64,000 bases of DNA from Actinobacillus sp. (GTDB lineage: Bacteria > Pseudomonadota > Gammaproteobacteria > Enterobacterales > Pasteurellaceae), in NCBI GenBank assembly GCA_020026055.1, contig JAHHRA010000009.1, forward strand, positions 1-64,000, given 5' to 3'. Position 1 is the stretch's first letter; every line of letters starts with the position of its first letter. The position numbers and the translations under genes were made by a program. A model generated the notes under the pieces. It did no database searches. It saw nothing but the letters and a program-made list of their open reading frames with translations, and was not told the DNA's origin. Shown here piece by piece: positions 44,215-53,327 of the stretch.

Positions 44215-45156
44215 TTATTTGAATTTTAGTGCATCAAAATACGTTTTAGCGTTTTTGATATCGGCATAAATTTGCTGTTTCAGTTCTTTGAAGCTGGCAA
44301 ATTTTTGCTCATTACGTAATTTTTTGTAGAAAACAACAGTAAGGCGTTTACCATATAAATTGCCTTGAAAATTAAATAAATGCACCTCGAGAAGTTGGCG
44401 AACTCCATTGACACTAGGGCGACAGCCAAGGTTAGCGACACCTTGGTAGTGAGAGCCGTTGGAAAGCTGAACTTTGACGACGAAGACACCACTGAGTGGG
44501 CAAACTTGATGGTGAAGAGCGATGTTAGCCGTGGGGACATTGATAGTGCGTCCGAGCTGATTACCGTGGATGACTTTACCACTGATACTAAAAGGTTTAC
44601 CAAGTAATTCAGTAGCGTGAATAAAGTCACTTTTAGCAAGTGCTTGACGAATTGCCGTGCTACTCACTCGTTCTTGATTGACACGAAAAGTTGTATTAGC
44701 AACAACTTGAAAACCATATTCGTTGCCGAACTTTTGTAACATTGCAAAGTTGCCTTGACGTTCGCGACCAAAATGAAAATCATCGCCAATACTTAAAAAT
44801 TTCACTTTTAATTTTTTAATTAAAATGTCACGGATAAAATCAGATGCTGTCATAGAAGCTAAATTTTTATTGAATTTCAAACAGATAACAGCATCTATCT
44901 GTGCTTTCCTTAACGCTTGAAATTTTTCTCGCCAATGCATTAAACGTGCAGGCGAATTAATCCTTTGGAAATATTCGTTAGGTTGCGGTTCAAATAACAT
45001 CACTACTGCAGGTAATGCGAACTGGTTTGCTTGAGATTTTAAATGTGTCAATACGGATTGATGCCCAAGATGGACACCATCAAAGTTACCGATAGTTAAT
45101 ACACAACCATGAGGAAATGCTAGATTTAATTGAGATAAATTACGATAAAGTTTCAT
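44215..45156 (-). CDS. ribF: Bifunctional riboflavin kinase / FMN adenylyltransferase
   Basis: Makes FMN and FAD from riboflavin. 313 residues. The N-terminal nucleotidyltransferase has GNFDGVHLGH at 23-32 and the VSSTAIRQAL block; the C-terminal kinase starts near residue 185 with GKVIHGNQLGRTINVPTAN. It follows murJ after one base, in the murJ-ribF pair divergent from rpsT, as in Haemophilus. Confidence 0.97.
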   Translation of the reverse strand: MKLYRNLSQLNLAFPHGCVLTIGNFDGVHLGHQSVLTHLKSQANQFALPAVVMLFEPQPNEYFQRINSPARLMHWREKFQALRKAQIDAVICLKFNKNLASMTASDFIRDILIKKLKVKFLSIGDDFHFGRERQGNFAMLQKFGNEYGFQVVANTTFRVNQERVSSTAIRQALAKSDFIHATELLGKPFSISGKVIHGNQLGRTINVPTANIALHHQVCPLSGVFVVKVQLSNGSHYQGVANLGCRPSVNGVRQLLEVHLFNFQGNLYGKRLTVVFYKKLRNEQKFASFKELKQQIYADIKNAKTYFDALKFK

Positions 45157-45157
45157 T

Positions 45158-46732
45158 CTAATGCTGTGCCTTTTCCGCAGTGAGATGCTGTATTCGTATG
45201 CCTAATGCTAACATGACTATTGTGTAAATTAAGCCTCCGAGTATCATCAAACCAGCGAGCCAGAGTATGCGTTGGCTAAACGGTATGACATTCCAAGTGC
45301 TTAACTTTGGTGTTAAATAATAGAGAACACTTCCCATCACGGCTGAACTCAGCAGAATTTTACCGAGAAAAATGAGGCTAGTTTGACTGAGGCGATAAAT
45401 ACCTTTTTGTACCAAACCGCGATAGAGCAAGCAAGCATTAAGCGTTGCTGACATCGCTGAAGCGATAGCAAGCCCTACGTAGCTGAAAGGAATCGCTAAA
45501 GTATTAAATAACATATTGCTCACCATCGCGATAATCCCAATTTTGACAGGAGTTTTAGTATCTTGGCGAGCGTAGTAACCATTTGCAAGAATTTTGATTA
45601 ACATATAGCTTAGCAATCCGCAATTAAAAGCCCATAAAGAATAAGATGCTGCTTCAACATCGTTTAATCCGAATTGCCCACGCATAAACAGTACGAGTAA
45701 CATCGGTTGAGCCAGCACTCCAATGCTAACCATTGCAGGTACGCCTAATAACAAGATCATTCTTACTCCCCAATCCATTGTATGCTGGAAATGGTATGAG
45801 CTATCCTGATCATTTTTGACATGATGGCGAGAAAGAGTCGGTAGGATCACAGTTGAAATCGCAATACCAAATAAACCAAGTGGAAATTCAATAAGACGGT
45901 CAGAATAATAAAGCCAACTAATAGAACCAGTGACTAAAAAACTTGCGATGACAGTGTCAAGCAATAAATTAATTTGTGTAACTGATACACCAAATAACGC
46001 AGGCAACATCAGTTTGCGAACTTTGGCAACTCCTTTATCATGCCATGCCCATTCAGGCTTTACTAAAAGTCCTGCTTTTTTTAAGAAAGGGATCTGGAAT
46101 AAAAATTGTAGTAATCCACCTAAAAACACACCAATAGCTAAAGCAGTATCTGGGCTATCGAGGTAGCGACTTAAGCCTAAAGCACAACTGATAATCGCCA
46201 CATTTAGCAATACAGGCGAAAAAGCCATAACGCTAAATTTACCTAAAGTATTTAAGATTGCACCCGCAAGTGCAACGAAAGTGATAAACCATAAATAAGG
46301 AAACGTGATTTTTAATAAAAAAGAAGCTTGAGTGAATTTGATGGCGTTGACACCATTATGTAAATAATCCAAAAACCAACCTGTACCGAAAATCATCACA
46401 ATAATAGGAGATGCAATCATACCAATGAGTGTCACTACACTAACTAATCCACCTAAAGTACCTGATATTTTGGCAATAAAAGCTTGAGTTTCAGTGAGAT
46501 TACCATTTTTTCGGTACTCAGCCAAAACAGGGACAAAGGCTTGTGAAAAAGCACCTTCTGCAAATAGGCGACGTAGGAAATTTGGAATACGGTTAGCAAA
46601 AAGGAATACATCCGCTGATACGCTTGCTCCAATTAAGTTGGCAACAATAATATCTCTAACTAACCCTAGAATTCGTGATAAAAAGGTAAAACCACTAACA
46701 ACGATACCTGATTTTAATAAAGCCTTACTCAA
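45158..46732 (-). CDS. murJ: Lipid II flippase MurJ
   Basis: Inner-membrane flippase of the peptidoglycan precursor lipid II. 524 residues with about fourteen membrane helices. The N-terminus (VVSGFTFLSRILGLVRDIIVA) and the RLFAEGAFSQAFVPV segment with essential charged residues are clear. Divergent from rpsT; ribF lies immediately downstream. Confidence 0.97.
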   Translation of the reverse strand: MSKALLKSGIVVSGFTFLSRILGLVRDIIVANLIGASVSADVFLFANRIPNFLRRLFAEGAFSQAFVPVLAEYRKNGNLTETQAFIAKISGTLGGLVSVVTLIGMIASPIIVMIFGTGWFLDYLHNGVNAIKFTQASFLLKITFPYLWFITFVALAGAILNTLGKFSVMAFSPVLLNVAIISCALGLSRYLDSPDTALAIGVFLGGLLQFLFQIPFLKKAGLLVKPEWAWHDKGVAKVRKLMLPALFGVSVTQINLLLDTVIASFLVTGSISWLYYSDRLIEFPLGLFGIAISTVILPTLSRHHVKNDQDSSYHFQHTMDWGVRMILLLGVPAMVSIGVLAQPMLLVLFMRGQFGLNDVEAASYSLWAFNCGLLSYMLIKILANGYYARQDTKTPVKIGIIAMVSNMLFNTLAIPFSYVGLAIASAMSATLNACLLYRGLVQKGIYRLSQTSLIFLGKILLSSAVMGSVLYYLTPKLSTWNVIPFSQRILWLAGLMILGGLIYTIVMLALGIRIQHLTAEKAQH

Positions 46733-46877
46733 AACTTTTCCTTAATAATAAAAAAGATCCCTAATTGTATAGAAATTTTATTTTTACGCTATATTCTTAC
46801 TAAAAAAACTGTTAGAATTTTGCCCACGTTTTTACTTTGAAGTTAAAGTTAAAATGAAATCGGGATAATTGAAAGAT

Positions 46878-46955
46878 AATTCCGTCGGTTGTGTCTCACC
46901 GAACTCTCGAACAAATTTAGAAGAATAAGGCGTGTGCCTTATTTTATTTTGTCCA
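46878..46955 (+). promoter_or_regulatory. Structured leader with attenuator-like hairpin ahead of rpsT
   Basis: Two hairpins lie in the rpsT leader. TCGGT and ACCGA pair around TGTGTCTC. Then ATAAGGC and GCCTTAT pair around GTGT and are followed by TTATTTTG. The second looks like an intrinsic terminator on the + strand but sits only about 30 bases before the S20 start, so it may act as an attenuator in S20 autoregulation. It could instead end a transcript coming from upstream. Confidence 0.5.
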
Positions 46956-46983
46956 AATTAATGAATAAATTAGGAGTTTGACA

Positions 46984-47250
46984 TTGGCAAATATCAAGTC
47001 AGCTAAAAAACGTGCAATTCAATCTGAAAAGCAACGTCAACATAATGCAAGCTTACGTTCAATGATGCGTACTTATATCAAAAAAGCTTATGCAGCAGTA
47101 GCAACAGGCGAAAAAGATAGTGCACAAAAAGCATTTATTGAAATGCAAAAAGTAGTGGACCGTATGGCATCTAAAGGCTTAATTCATAAAAATAAAGCCG
47201 CAAATCACAAATCTAAATTAAGCAAAAAACTAAAAGCTTTAGAAGCTTAA
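46984..47250 (+). CDS. rpsT: 30S ribosomal protein S20
   Basis: Small basic protein that binds 16S rRNA in the 30S subunit, 88 residues. The start is a TTG at 46984 (ANIKSAKKRAIQSEKQRQH after the initiator), as in E. coli where rpsT also starts with UUG. AGGAG lies 7 bases upstream; another TTG at 46978 is too close to that site. The rare start probably limits and autoregulates expression. Confidence 0.96.
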   Translation: MANIKSAKKRAIQSEKQRQHNASLRSMMRTYIKKAYAAVATGEKDSAQKAFIEMQKVVDRMASKGLIHKNKAANHKSKLSKKLKALEA

Positions 47251-47265
47251 TCAATCAAAAATCAA

Positions 47266-47295
47266 AATACCGCAATAAACTGCGGTATTTTTTTT
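47266..47295 (+). terminator. Terminator of rpsT
   Basis: AATACCGCA and TGCGGTATT pair around a 6-base loop, followed by TTTTTT. It starts 16 bases after the rpsT stop. Confidence 0.92.
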
Positions 47296-47374
47296 ATGAA
47301 TTTTGTTATAATTCGACACTTTATTTTGCATTCGCAAATTCGCATTAATTTTATTTAACAAAAAGGACGAAGCA

Positions 47375-48595
47375 ATGAAAAGAGCTGTCATCACTGGATT
47401 TGGGATTATTTCAAGTATTGGTAATAATAAAGAGGAAGTTTTAGCTTCATTAAAAGCAAGTAAAGCAGGTATTGAATTTGTACCTGAATTCGCTGAAATT
47501 GGACTACGTAGCCAAGTTGCAGGCACGATCAAACTTGATCCTGCCCCATTAATTGATCGTAAAACTTACCGTTTTATGGGGGATGCTGCTGCCTACGCAT
47601 ACCTCGCAATGCAAGAAGCCATTACTGATGCTAATTTAAGCGAAGAGCAAGTTTCAAATTTACGCACTGGATTAATTATCGGTGCAGGGACAGGATCAGC
47701 TCACAATCAACGTCTTGCCTGTGAAGCCGCACTTGGGAAACGTGGTGTGAAAGGTGTTGGTCCTTACGCTGTTACTAAAACAATGGCATCTAGCGTCTCT
47801 GCATGTTTAGCTACACCGTTTAAAATTAAAGGCATTAGCTACAGTTTAAGCTCTGCATGTGCTACTTCTGCACACTGTATCGGCAATGCCTTAGAATTAA
47901 TTCAACTCGGTAAGCAAGATATTATTTTTGCAGGTGGTGCAGAAGAGCTCAGCTGGGAATGTGCTGTTGAATTTGATGCAATGGGAGCGGTTTCTACTAA
48001 ATATAACGATACTCCCGCTAAGGCTTCCCGTGCTTATGATGCTAATCGTGATGGTTTTGTGATCGCAGGTGGTGCTGCTGTGCTTGTTATTGAAGAATTG
48101 GAGCATGCATTAGCACGTGATGCCAAAATTTATGCTGAGATCGTAGGCTACGGTGCGACTTCTGATGGTTACGATATGGTTGCACCAAGTGGCGAGGGAG
48201 CGGAACGTTGTATTAAACAAGCACTTGCCACAGTAGAGGCTAAAATTGATTACATCAATGTCCACGGCACTTCAACACCAGTTGGCGATGTTAAAGAACT
48301 TGATGCTATTCGCAACGTATTTGGTGACAATATTCCTGCTATTTCCTCGACTAAGTCAATGACTGGGCACTCCTTAGGAGCGGCGGGAGCACACGAAGCC
48401 GTATATTCACTGCTAATGCTTGATAACGACTTTATCGCCGCAAGCATTAATATTGAAAATCTCGATGAACGTGCTCAGAACATGAATATTATCACTGCTC
48501 GTCAAGATAATGCAGGGTTAAAAACAGTGATGTCCAATAGTTTTGGCTTTGGTGGGACTAATGCCACTTTAGTGTTTCAAAAGTTTAAAAAATAA
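47375..48595 (+). CDS. fabB: 3-oxoacyl-ACP synthase I (KAS I)
   Basis: Condensing enzyme of fatty acid synthesis, needed for unsaturated fatty acids. 406 residues. The catalytic triad is visible: Cys 162 in SSACATSAHC, His 297 in NVHGTSTPVGD and His 332 in MTGHSLGAAGAHE. The C-terminal SNSFGFGGTNATL block is typical. AAAAGGACG stands before the ATG. Confidence 0.98.
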   Translation: MKRAVITGFGIISSIGNNKEEVLASLKASKAGIEFVPEFAEIGLRSQVAGTIKLDPAPLIDRKTYRFMGDAAAYAYLAMQEAITDANLSEEQVSNLRTGLIIGAGTGSAHNQRLACEAALGKRGVKGVGPYAVTKTMASSVSACLATPFKIKGISYSLSSACATSAHCIGNALELIQLGKQDIIFAGGAEELSWECAVEFDAMGAVSTKYNDTPAKASRAYDANRDGFVIAGGAAVLVIEELEHALARDAKIYAEIVGYGATSDGYDMVAPSGEGAERCIKQALATVEAKIDYINVHGTSTPVGDVKELDAIRNVFGDNIPAISSTKSMTGHSLGAAGAHEAVYSLLMLDNDFIAASINIENLDERAQNMNIITARQDNAGLKTVMSNSFGFGGTNATLVFQKFKK

Positions 48596-48614
48596 GCTAT
48601 CCCATTAATGCAAA

Positions 48615-48660
48615 CATGCCTCCAAAATCAGAAATTTTTTCCTAAATTTGGGGGCGTTGA
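48615..48660. repeat. Palindromic repeat after fabB
   Basis: CATGCCTCCAAAATCAG, then AAATTTTTTCC, then TAAATTTGGGGGCGTTGA. Arms GCCTCC and GGGGGC still pair with wobble. It lies 20 bases after the fabB stop and 19 before the next gene. Confidence 0.75.
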
Positions 48661-48678
48661 ATCTTTAAAGGAAACGAA

Positions 48679-49074
48679 ATGGAATTGATATTAACTTTTG
48701 TGACAGTGATTGGCTTTATCTACTGCTTAGCCTTGGTCATCGGTGCGGCGATATTTGCTTTGCTTGTTGGCGTGATTATTGCTGCCGTCATATTAGGATT
48801 TTTATTGGCTCCTTTCTATACAATTTATTCTTGTATCATTGCAACAGATCTTGATGAGCTTTTTAATGAATCTTGTTGGGTGAGTCAGCTCATTGCTTTT
48901 GGTATTTTATTAGTCCCCCCATTTTTGACTTATTTTTTTATTGAAGAAAGCTTACTTCTGGCAGTTTGTTCTCCCGTTATATTAATGTTTGTGATCTACC
49001 TGCTTGTTGGTTTATGTATTGAGTTGAGAAAACACAATCATGCCGCAAAGTCTCAAAAACTGAAAAATAAGTAG
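48679..49074 (+). CDS. Unknown small integral membrane protein
   Basis: Not recognised. 131 residues, four hydrophobic stretches (about 5-25, 27-50, 70-90, 93-115) and a basic, hydrophilic C-terminus (KHNHAAKSQKLKNK) likely in the cytoplasm. GGAAACG precedes the ATG. Codon use is like that of its neighbours. It lies between fabB and hrpA on the same strand, 32 bases before hrpA. Confidence 0.65.
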   Translation: MELILTFVTVIGFIYCLALVIGAAIFALLVGVIIAAVILGFLLAPFYTIYSCIIATDLDELFNESCWVSQLIAFGILLVPPFLTYFFIEESLLLAVCSPVILMFVIYLLVGLCIELRKHNHAAKSQKLKNK

Positions 49075-49106
49075 ATTACTTTAACCTCTTAATTCAATGA
49101 ATCACT

Positions 49107-52100
49107 ATGAAAAATACGCTCCTTCCCAAACTTAAAGAGATCACGCTTCTTGACTACCGCAAACTTCGCAGTCGCATATTGAAATTGGATCGCCTCACCG
49201 ATCCCGTTCACCGTGCTGAGGCAGAGGCGGCAATAAACACCGCATTGGAGGCGGCACAAGCACGCTTTCAGCAACGGTTCGCCCAACGCCCGACGCAGAT
49301 CGACTTCCCCGACGCACTCCCCGTTTCACAGTGCCGCGAAGAAATTCAGCGGTTAATTCACGACCATCAAGTGATTGTCGTGGCAGGCGAAACGGGATCA
49401 GGGAAAACGACGCAATTGCCAAAAATGTGCTTAGCATTAGGATTTGGTGTGAAAGGTTTGATAGGGCATACTCAACCACGCCGTATTGCTGCTCGTACAG
49501 TGGCATCGCGAATCGCTGAAGAACTTAATGTGCCACTCGGTGAATTAGTTGGCTATAAAGTACGATTTAAGGATCAGATCAATGAAAATACACAAATTAA
49601 ATTGATGACTGACGGGATTTTGTTAGCAGAAATTCAATCGGATCCGTTTTTAAATCAATACGAAGTGTTGATTATCGATGAAGCTCACGAACGTAGCTTG
49701 AATAATGATTTTATCTTGGGTTATTTGAAAAATTTGCTTAAAAAACGTCGAGATTTGAAAGTTATCATCACTTCGGCAACGATTGATGTAGCACGCTTTG
49801 CCAAACACTTTGATAATGCTCCCATCATAGAAGTTTCAGGACGTACTTTTCCCGTTGAAGTTCGTTATCGTCCGCTTTGTGAAAGTAAAAATCTCGACCA
49901 AACTGAAGCGATTTTGGAAGCTTTGTACGAGCTGCAAGCGATAGGGCGAGGTGATATTTTAGTCTTTTTGAGTGGGGAACGTGAAATTCGAGATACCGCA
50001 GAAATGCTTGAAAAAGCGGGACTTCGCCACACTGAAATTTTACCTCTTTACGCTCGCCTTTCCAGTAGTGAGCAAAACAAAATTTTTCACCCTAACGGCT
50101 TAAATCGGATCGTGCTGGCAACGAATGTTGCAGAAACTTCATTGACTGTCCCTGGGATCAAATATGTCATCGATACAGGGTTGGCTCGGATTTCACGTTA
50201 CAGTTACCGCACAAAAGTACAACGATTACCGATTGAACCGATTTCACAGGCTAGTGCGAATCAACGTAAAGGACGTTGTGGAAGAGTATCCGAAGGAGTA
50301 TGCATTCGTTTGTATTCAGAAGACGATTTCAATAACCGTCCGCTATTTACTGATCCCGAAATTCTTCGTACGAATTTAGCGTCTGTGATTTTACAAATGA
50401 CGGCACTTGGTTTGGATGATATTGAAGCTTTTCCTTTCATCGATCCTCCCGATAAACGCCACATTCAAGACGGCATTCGCTTGCTTGAAGAGTTGCAAGC
50501 TATTGAATGGACGGAGACTAAACAAGGTGTCAAACGTAAGCTGACACCGTTAGGACGACAGCTTGCACAATTACCTGTTGATCCTCGCTTAGCGAAAATG
50601 TTACTCACTGCGGTAAATCAAAAGGCATTGCACGAAATGATGATCATCGTGGCAGGACTTTCCATCCAAGATCCGCGAGAACGCCCACAGGCGAAGCAGC
50701 AAGCTGCAGATGAAATGCATCGCCGCTTTGTCGATAAAAAATCTGATTTTCTTGCTTTCCTCAATCTTTGGTACTATGTACAAACGCAGCAAAAAATACT
50801 CACTAAAAATCAATTCCGCCGCCTTTGCCAGAAAGAATATCTGAACTATCTACGCTTACGTGAATGGCAAGATATTTATCATCAAATTCGGACTACTGTG
50901 CGAGAAATGGGGTTGCCTATTAATTCTGAACCCGCTACTTATTTTCAAATTCACACTGCGATTTTGTCGGGACTGTTATCACATATTGGTGAAAAAATAA
51001 ATGATAAAAAAATCTACCAAGGTGCACGCAATAGCCAATTTTCGATCTTTCCCACTTCTGCCTTGTTTAAAAAACAACCGAAATGGTGCGTTTCCGCAGA
51101 GTTAGTCGAAACAACTAAGCTTTGGGGACGGATGTTGGCGGAAATTGAGCCTGACTGGATTGAGCCCCTTGCAGGACATCTTCTCAAAAAATCCTATTTT
51201 GAACCTCGTTGGTCGCGAAAACGTGGTGCTGTGATAGCCGATGAAAAAGTCACGCTTTACGGGTTGACCCTTGTCGCTGCTCGTTCTGTGCCATATGGCA
51301 ATATCGATCCCGTGCTAAGCCGTGAGATTTTCATTCGTGCCGCCCTTGTAGAAGGGGATTGGCAAACTAAGCATGATTTTTTTCACCAAAATTTACGACT
51401 TATCGAAGAAGTCGAAGCGTTGGAACACAAAACTCGCCGTCGTGATATTTTAGTTGACGATCAAGTCTTGTTTGATTTTTACGACAAACGTTTACCTGCC
51501 GAAATTATTTCACAATCCCATTTCGACAAGTGGTGGAAACAGGCGGCTAAGCAACAACCCGAATTATTAAATTTTGAAAAACAATTTTTAAGCAAAGAAG
51601 ATACCAAAATAAACGAACTTGATTTTCCGAATTATTGGTATCAAGACAATTTGAAATTCAAACTCAGTTACCAGTTTGAACCTGGAAAAGAACAAGATGG
51701 CGTGAGCGTGCATATTCCACTTGCTTTGCTTAATCAAGTAGAAATGAAAGGTTTCGACTGGTTAATTCCTGCATTGCGTGAGGAATTAGTAGTTAGCCTT
51801 ATCAAAGCACTACCAAAAACAATTCGCAAAAATTTCGTGCCTGCACCAAATTATGCTCAAGCTTTTTTAGCACGCGAGTTAGACCAAAACCAACCACTTA
51901 AACTTGCCCTAGCAAATACCCTTCGCAAAATGACAGGAGTGGCGTTCGAGCTTGCACTTTGGGAGGAAATTGATTTACCCAGCCACTTGCGAATGAACTT
52001 TCGTGTCATCGATGAAAAAGGCAAAACTATCGCTGAAGCAACGGATCTTGATTACCTCAAAAATCATCTCAAAGATAAAGTCAAATCCACTCTTGCTGCT

Positions 52101-52976
52101 GTCGCTGATGATAGTATTGAGCAAACAGGGATTCATATTTGGAATTTTGATAATTTACCAAAATGTTACGAACAGAAAAAAATTGGTTTTACTGTACGTG
52201 CTTTCCCAGCATTGGTTGATGAGGGAAATTCAGTTGGTATTAAATTGTTTGAAACTGAATTTGAACAAATGACTGCCATGCAAAAAGGATTACGTCGTCT
52301 TTTATTATTAAATGTACCCTCGCCAATTAATTATTTGCATGAAAAGCTACCAAACAAAACTAAGCTTGGACTTTATTTTACACCGTTTGGTAAAGTAGTT
52401 GATTTAATTGATGATTGTATCGATTGTAGCATTGATAAATTAATTTCCGATTTTGGCGGCGTGGTTTGGGATGAGCAGGAATTTGCTAAGTTACGTGATT
52501 TTGTGCGTGAAAATTTAAATGAAGTTACTTGTGATGTTGCAAGCCAGACAGAAGACATTCTGAGATTAAATTTTGAAGTAAACAAGCGACTTAAAAGTAA
52601 AATGGATTTTACAGTCGCTTTTGCTTTTGCTGATATAAAACAACAAATAAACCAGTTAATCTATCCGTGTTTTGTTGCTAATGCAGGCTATGAGCGTTTA
52701 AAAGATCTTAAACGTTATCTGCAAGCAATTGATAAACGCATTGATAAATTATGGCAGGATCCAAATCGAGATAGAGCAGCGATGTTGAAAGTCGAAAATG
52801 TGCAACAAGCATATCAGAAATTGTTAGCAAAATTACCTAAGTCAAAACCTATTCCAGAAGATGTATTAAATATTCGCTATATGATTGAAGAATTACGTGT
52901 AAGTCTTTTCGCCCAGCAACTTGGTACAAATTACCCTATCTCAGATAAAAGGATCTTAGCCTTGATTCAAAAATAG
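49107..52976 (+). CDS. hrpA: ATP-dependent RNA helicase HrpA
   Basis: DEAH-box helicase; in E. coli it acts on mRNA processing and resolves stalled or collided ribosomes. 1289 residues, the usual full length. Walker A GETGSGKTT starts near residue 94, DEAH near 191, SAT motif III soon after, and QRKGRCGR is motif VI. The long C-terminal OB-fold and accessory region (DUF3418) is complete, ending in ISDKRILALIQK. Single gene. Confidence 0.97.
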   Translation: MKNTLLPKLKEITLLDYRKLRSRILKLDRLTDPVHRAEAEAAINTALEAAQARFQQRFAQRPTQIDFPDALPVSQCREEIQRLIHDHQVIVVAGETGSGKTTQLPKMCLALGFGVKGLIGHTQPRRIAARTVASRIAEELNVPLGELVGYKVRFKDQINENTQIKLMTDGILLAEIQSDPFLNQYEVLIIDEAHERSLNNDFILGYLKNLLKKRRDLKVIITSATIDVARFAKHFDNAPIIEVSGRTFPVEVRYRPLCESKNLDQTEAILEALYELQAIGRGDILVFLSGEREIRDTAEMLEKAGLRHTEILPLYARLSSSEQNKIFHPNGLNRIVLATNVAETSLTVPGIKYVIDTGLARISRYSYRTKVQRLPIEPISQASANQRKGRCGRVSEGVCIRLYSEDDFNNRPLFTDPEILRTNLASVILQMTALGLDDIEAFPFIDPPDKRHIQDGIRLLEELQAIEWTETKQGVKRKLTPLGRQLAQLPVDPRLAKMLLTAVNQKALHEMMIIVAGLSIQDPRERPQAKQQAADEMHRRFVDKKSDFLAFLNLWYYVQTQQKILTKNQFRRLCQKEYLNYLRLREWQDIYHQIRTTVREMGLPINSEPATYFQIHTAILSGLLSHIGEKINDKKIYQGARNSQFSIFPTSALFKKQPKWCVSAELVETTKLWGRMLAEIEPDWIEPLAGHLLKKSYFEPRWSRKRGAVIADEKVTLYGLTLVAARSVPYGNIDPVLSREIFIRAALVEGDWQTKHDFFHQNLRLIEEVEALEHKTRRRDILVDDQVLFDFYDKRLPAEIISQSHFDKWWKQAAKQQPELLNFEKQFLSKEDTKINELDFPNYWYQDNLKFKLSYQFEPGKEQDGVSVHIPLALLNQVEMKGFDWLIPALREELVVSLIKALPKTIRKNFVPAPNYAQAFLARELDQNQPLKLALANTLRKMTGVAFELALWEEIDLPSHLRMNFRVIDEKGKTIAEATDLDYLKNHLKDKVKSTLAAVADDSIEQTGIHIWNFDNLPKCYEQKKIGFTVRAFPALVDEGNSVGIKLFETEFEQMTAMQKGLRRLLLLNVPSPINYLHEKLPNKTKLGLYFTPFGKVVDLIDDCIDCSIDKLISDFGGVVWDEQEFAKLRDFVRENLNEVTCDVASQTEDILRLNFEVNKRLKSKMDFTVAFAFADIKQQINQLIYPCFVANAGYERLKDLKRYLQAIDKRIDKLWQDPNRDRAAMLKVENVQQAYQKLLAKLPKSKPIPEDVLNIRYMIEELRVSLFAQQLGTNYPISDKRILALIQK

Positions 52977-53327
52977 CATTTTTTAACACTTCTTGAATTA
53001 GTATGCTAATTACGCTTGCAAAATCAGGAAATTTTTTCTGCTTTTAGCGGCGTGAATATTTCATGCTCAAAAATGCTAAGACAGGGAAATATCATACTTT
53101 TGAATTAAATGTTCACTGTTGGCACAAGAAAAGAAAACTAACAGAAGCTTTACAAAAAAGGAATAGCAATTCAGTCAAAAAATTTTTAGGCTTTAATGAG
53201 TTGATTATTATTAATTGTTCACAAAAAGTGATAGCGTTCGCATTAAAAAATTGCTAACGGATTATCAAGCTTTGATATTATTCTAGAGAATCTTGAATTT
53301 TAAACTGATATTAATAGGGACGACTTT
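52977..53327. other. Spacer hrpA / uvrC with one repeat
   Basis: 351 bases. It contains the palindromic repeat at 53011-53056 and then AT-rich sequence. A 64-codon frame at 53063-53257 has no ribosome binding site, no recognisable domain and an odd composition, so I do not call it a gene. Confidence 0.55.
53011..53056. repeat. Palindromic repeat after hrpA
   Basis: TACGCTTGCAAAATCAGG, then AAATTTTTTCTG, then CTTTTAGCGGCGTGAA. Left arm GCTTGC and right arm GCGGCG have drifted; the core and the GGCGTGAA end are kept. It starts 34 bases after the hrpA stop. Confidence 0.75.

Noticed and set aside
53063..53257. 64-codon frame between hrpA and uvrC
   Set aside because: No ribosome binding site, no family resemblance, unusual composition, and it starts at the end of a repeat.
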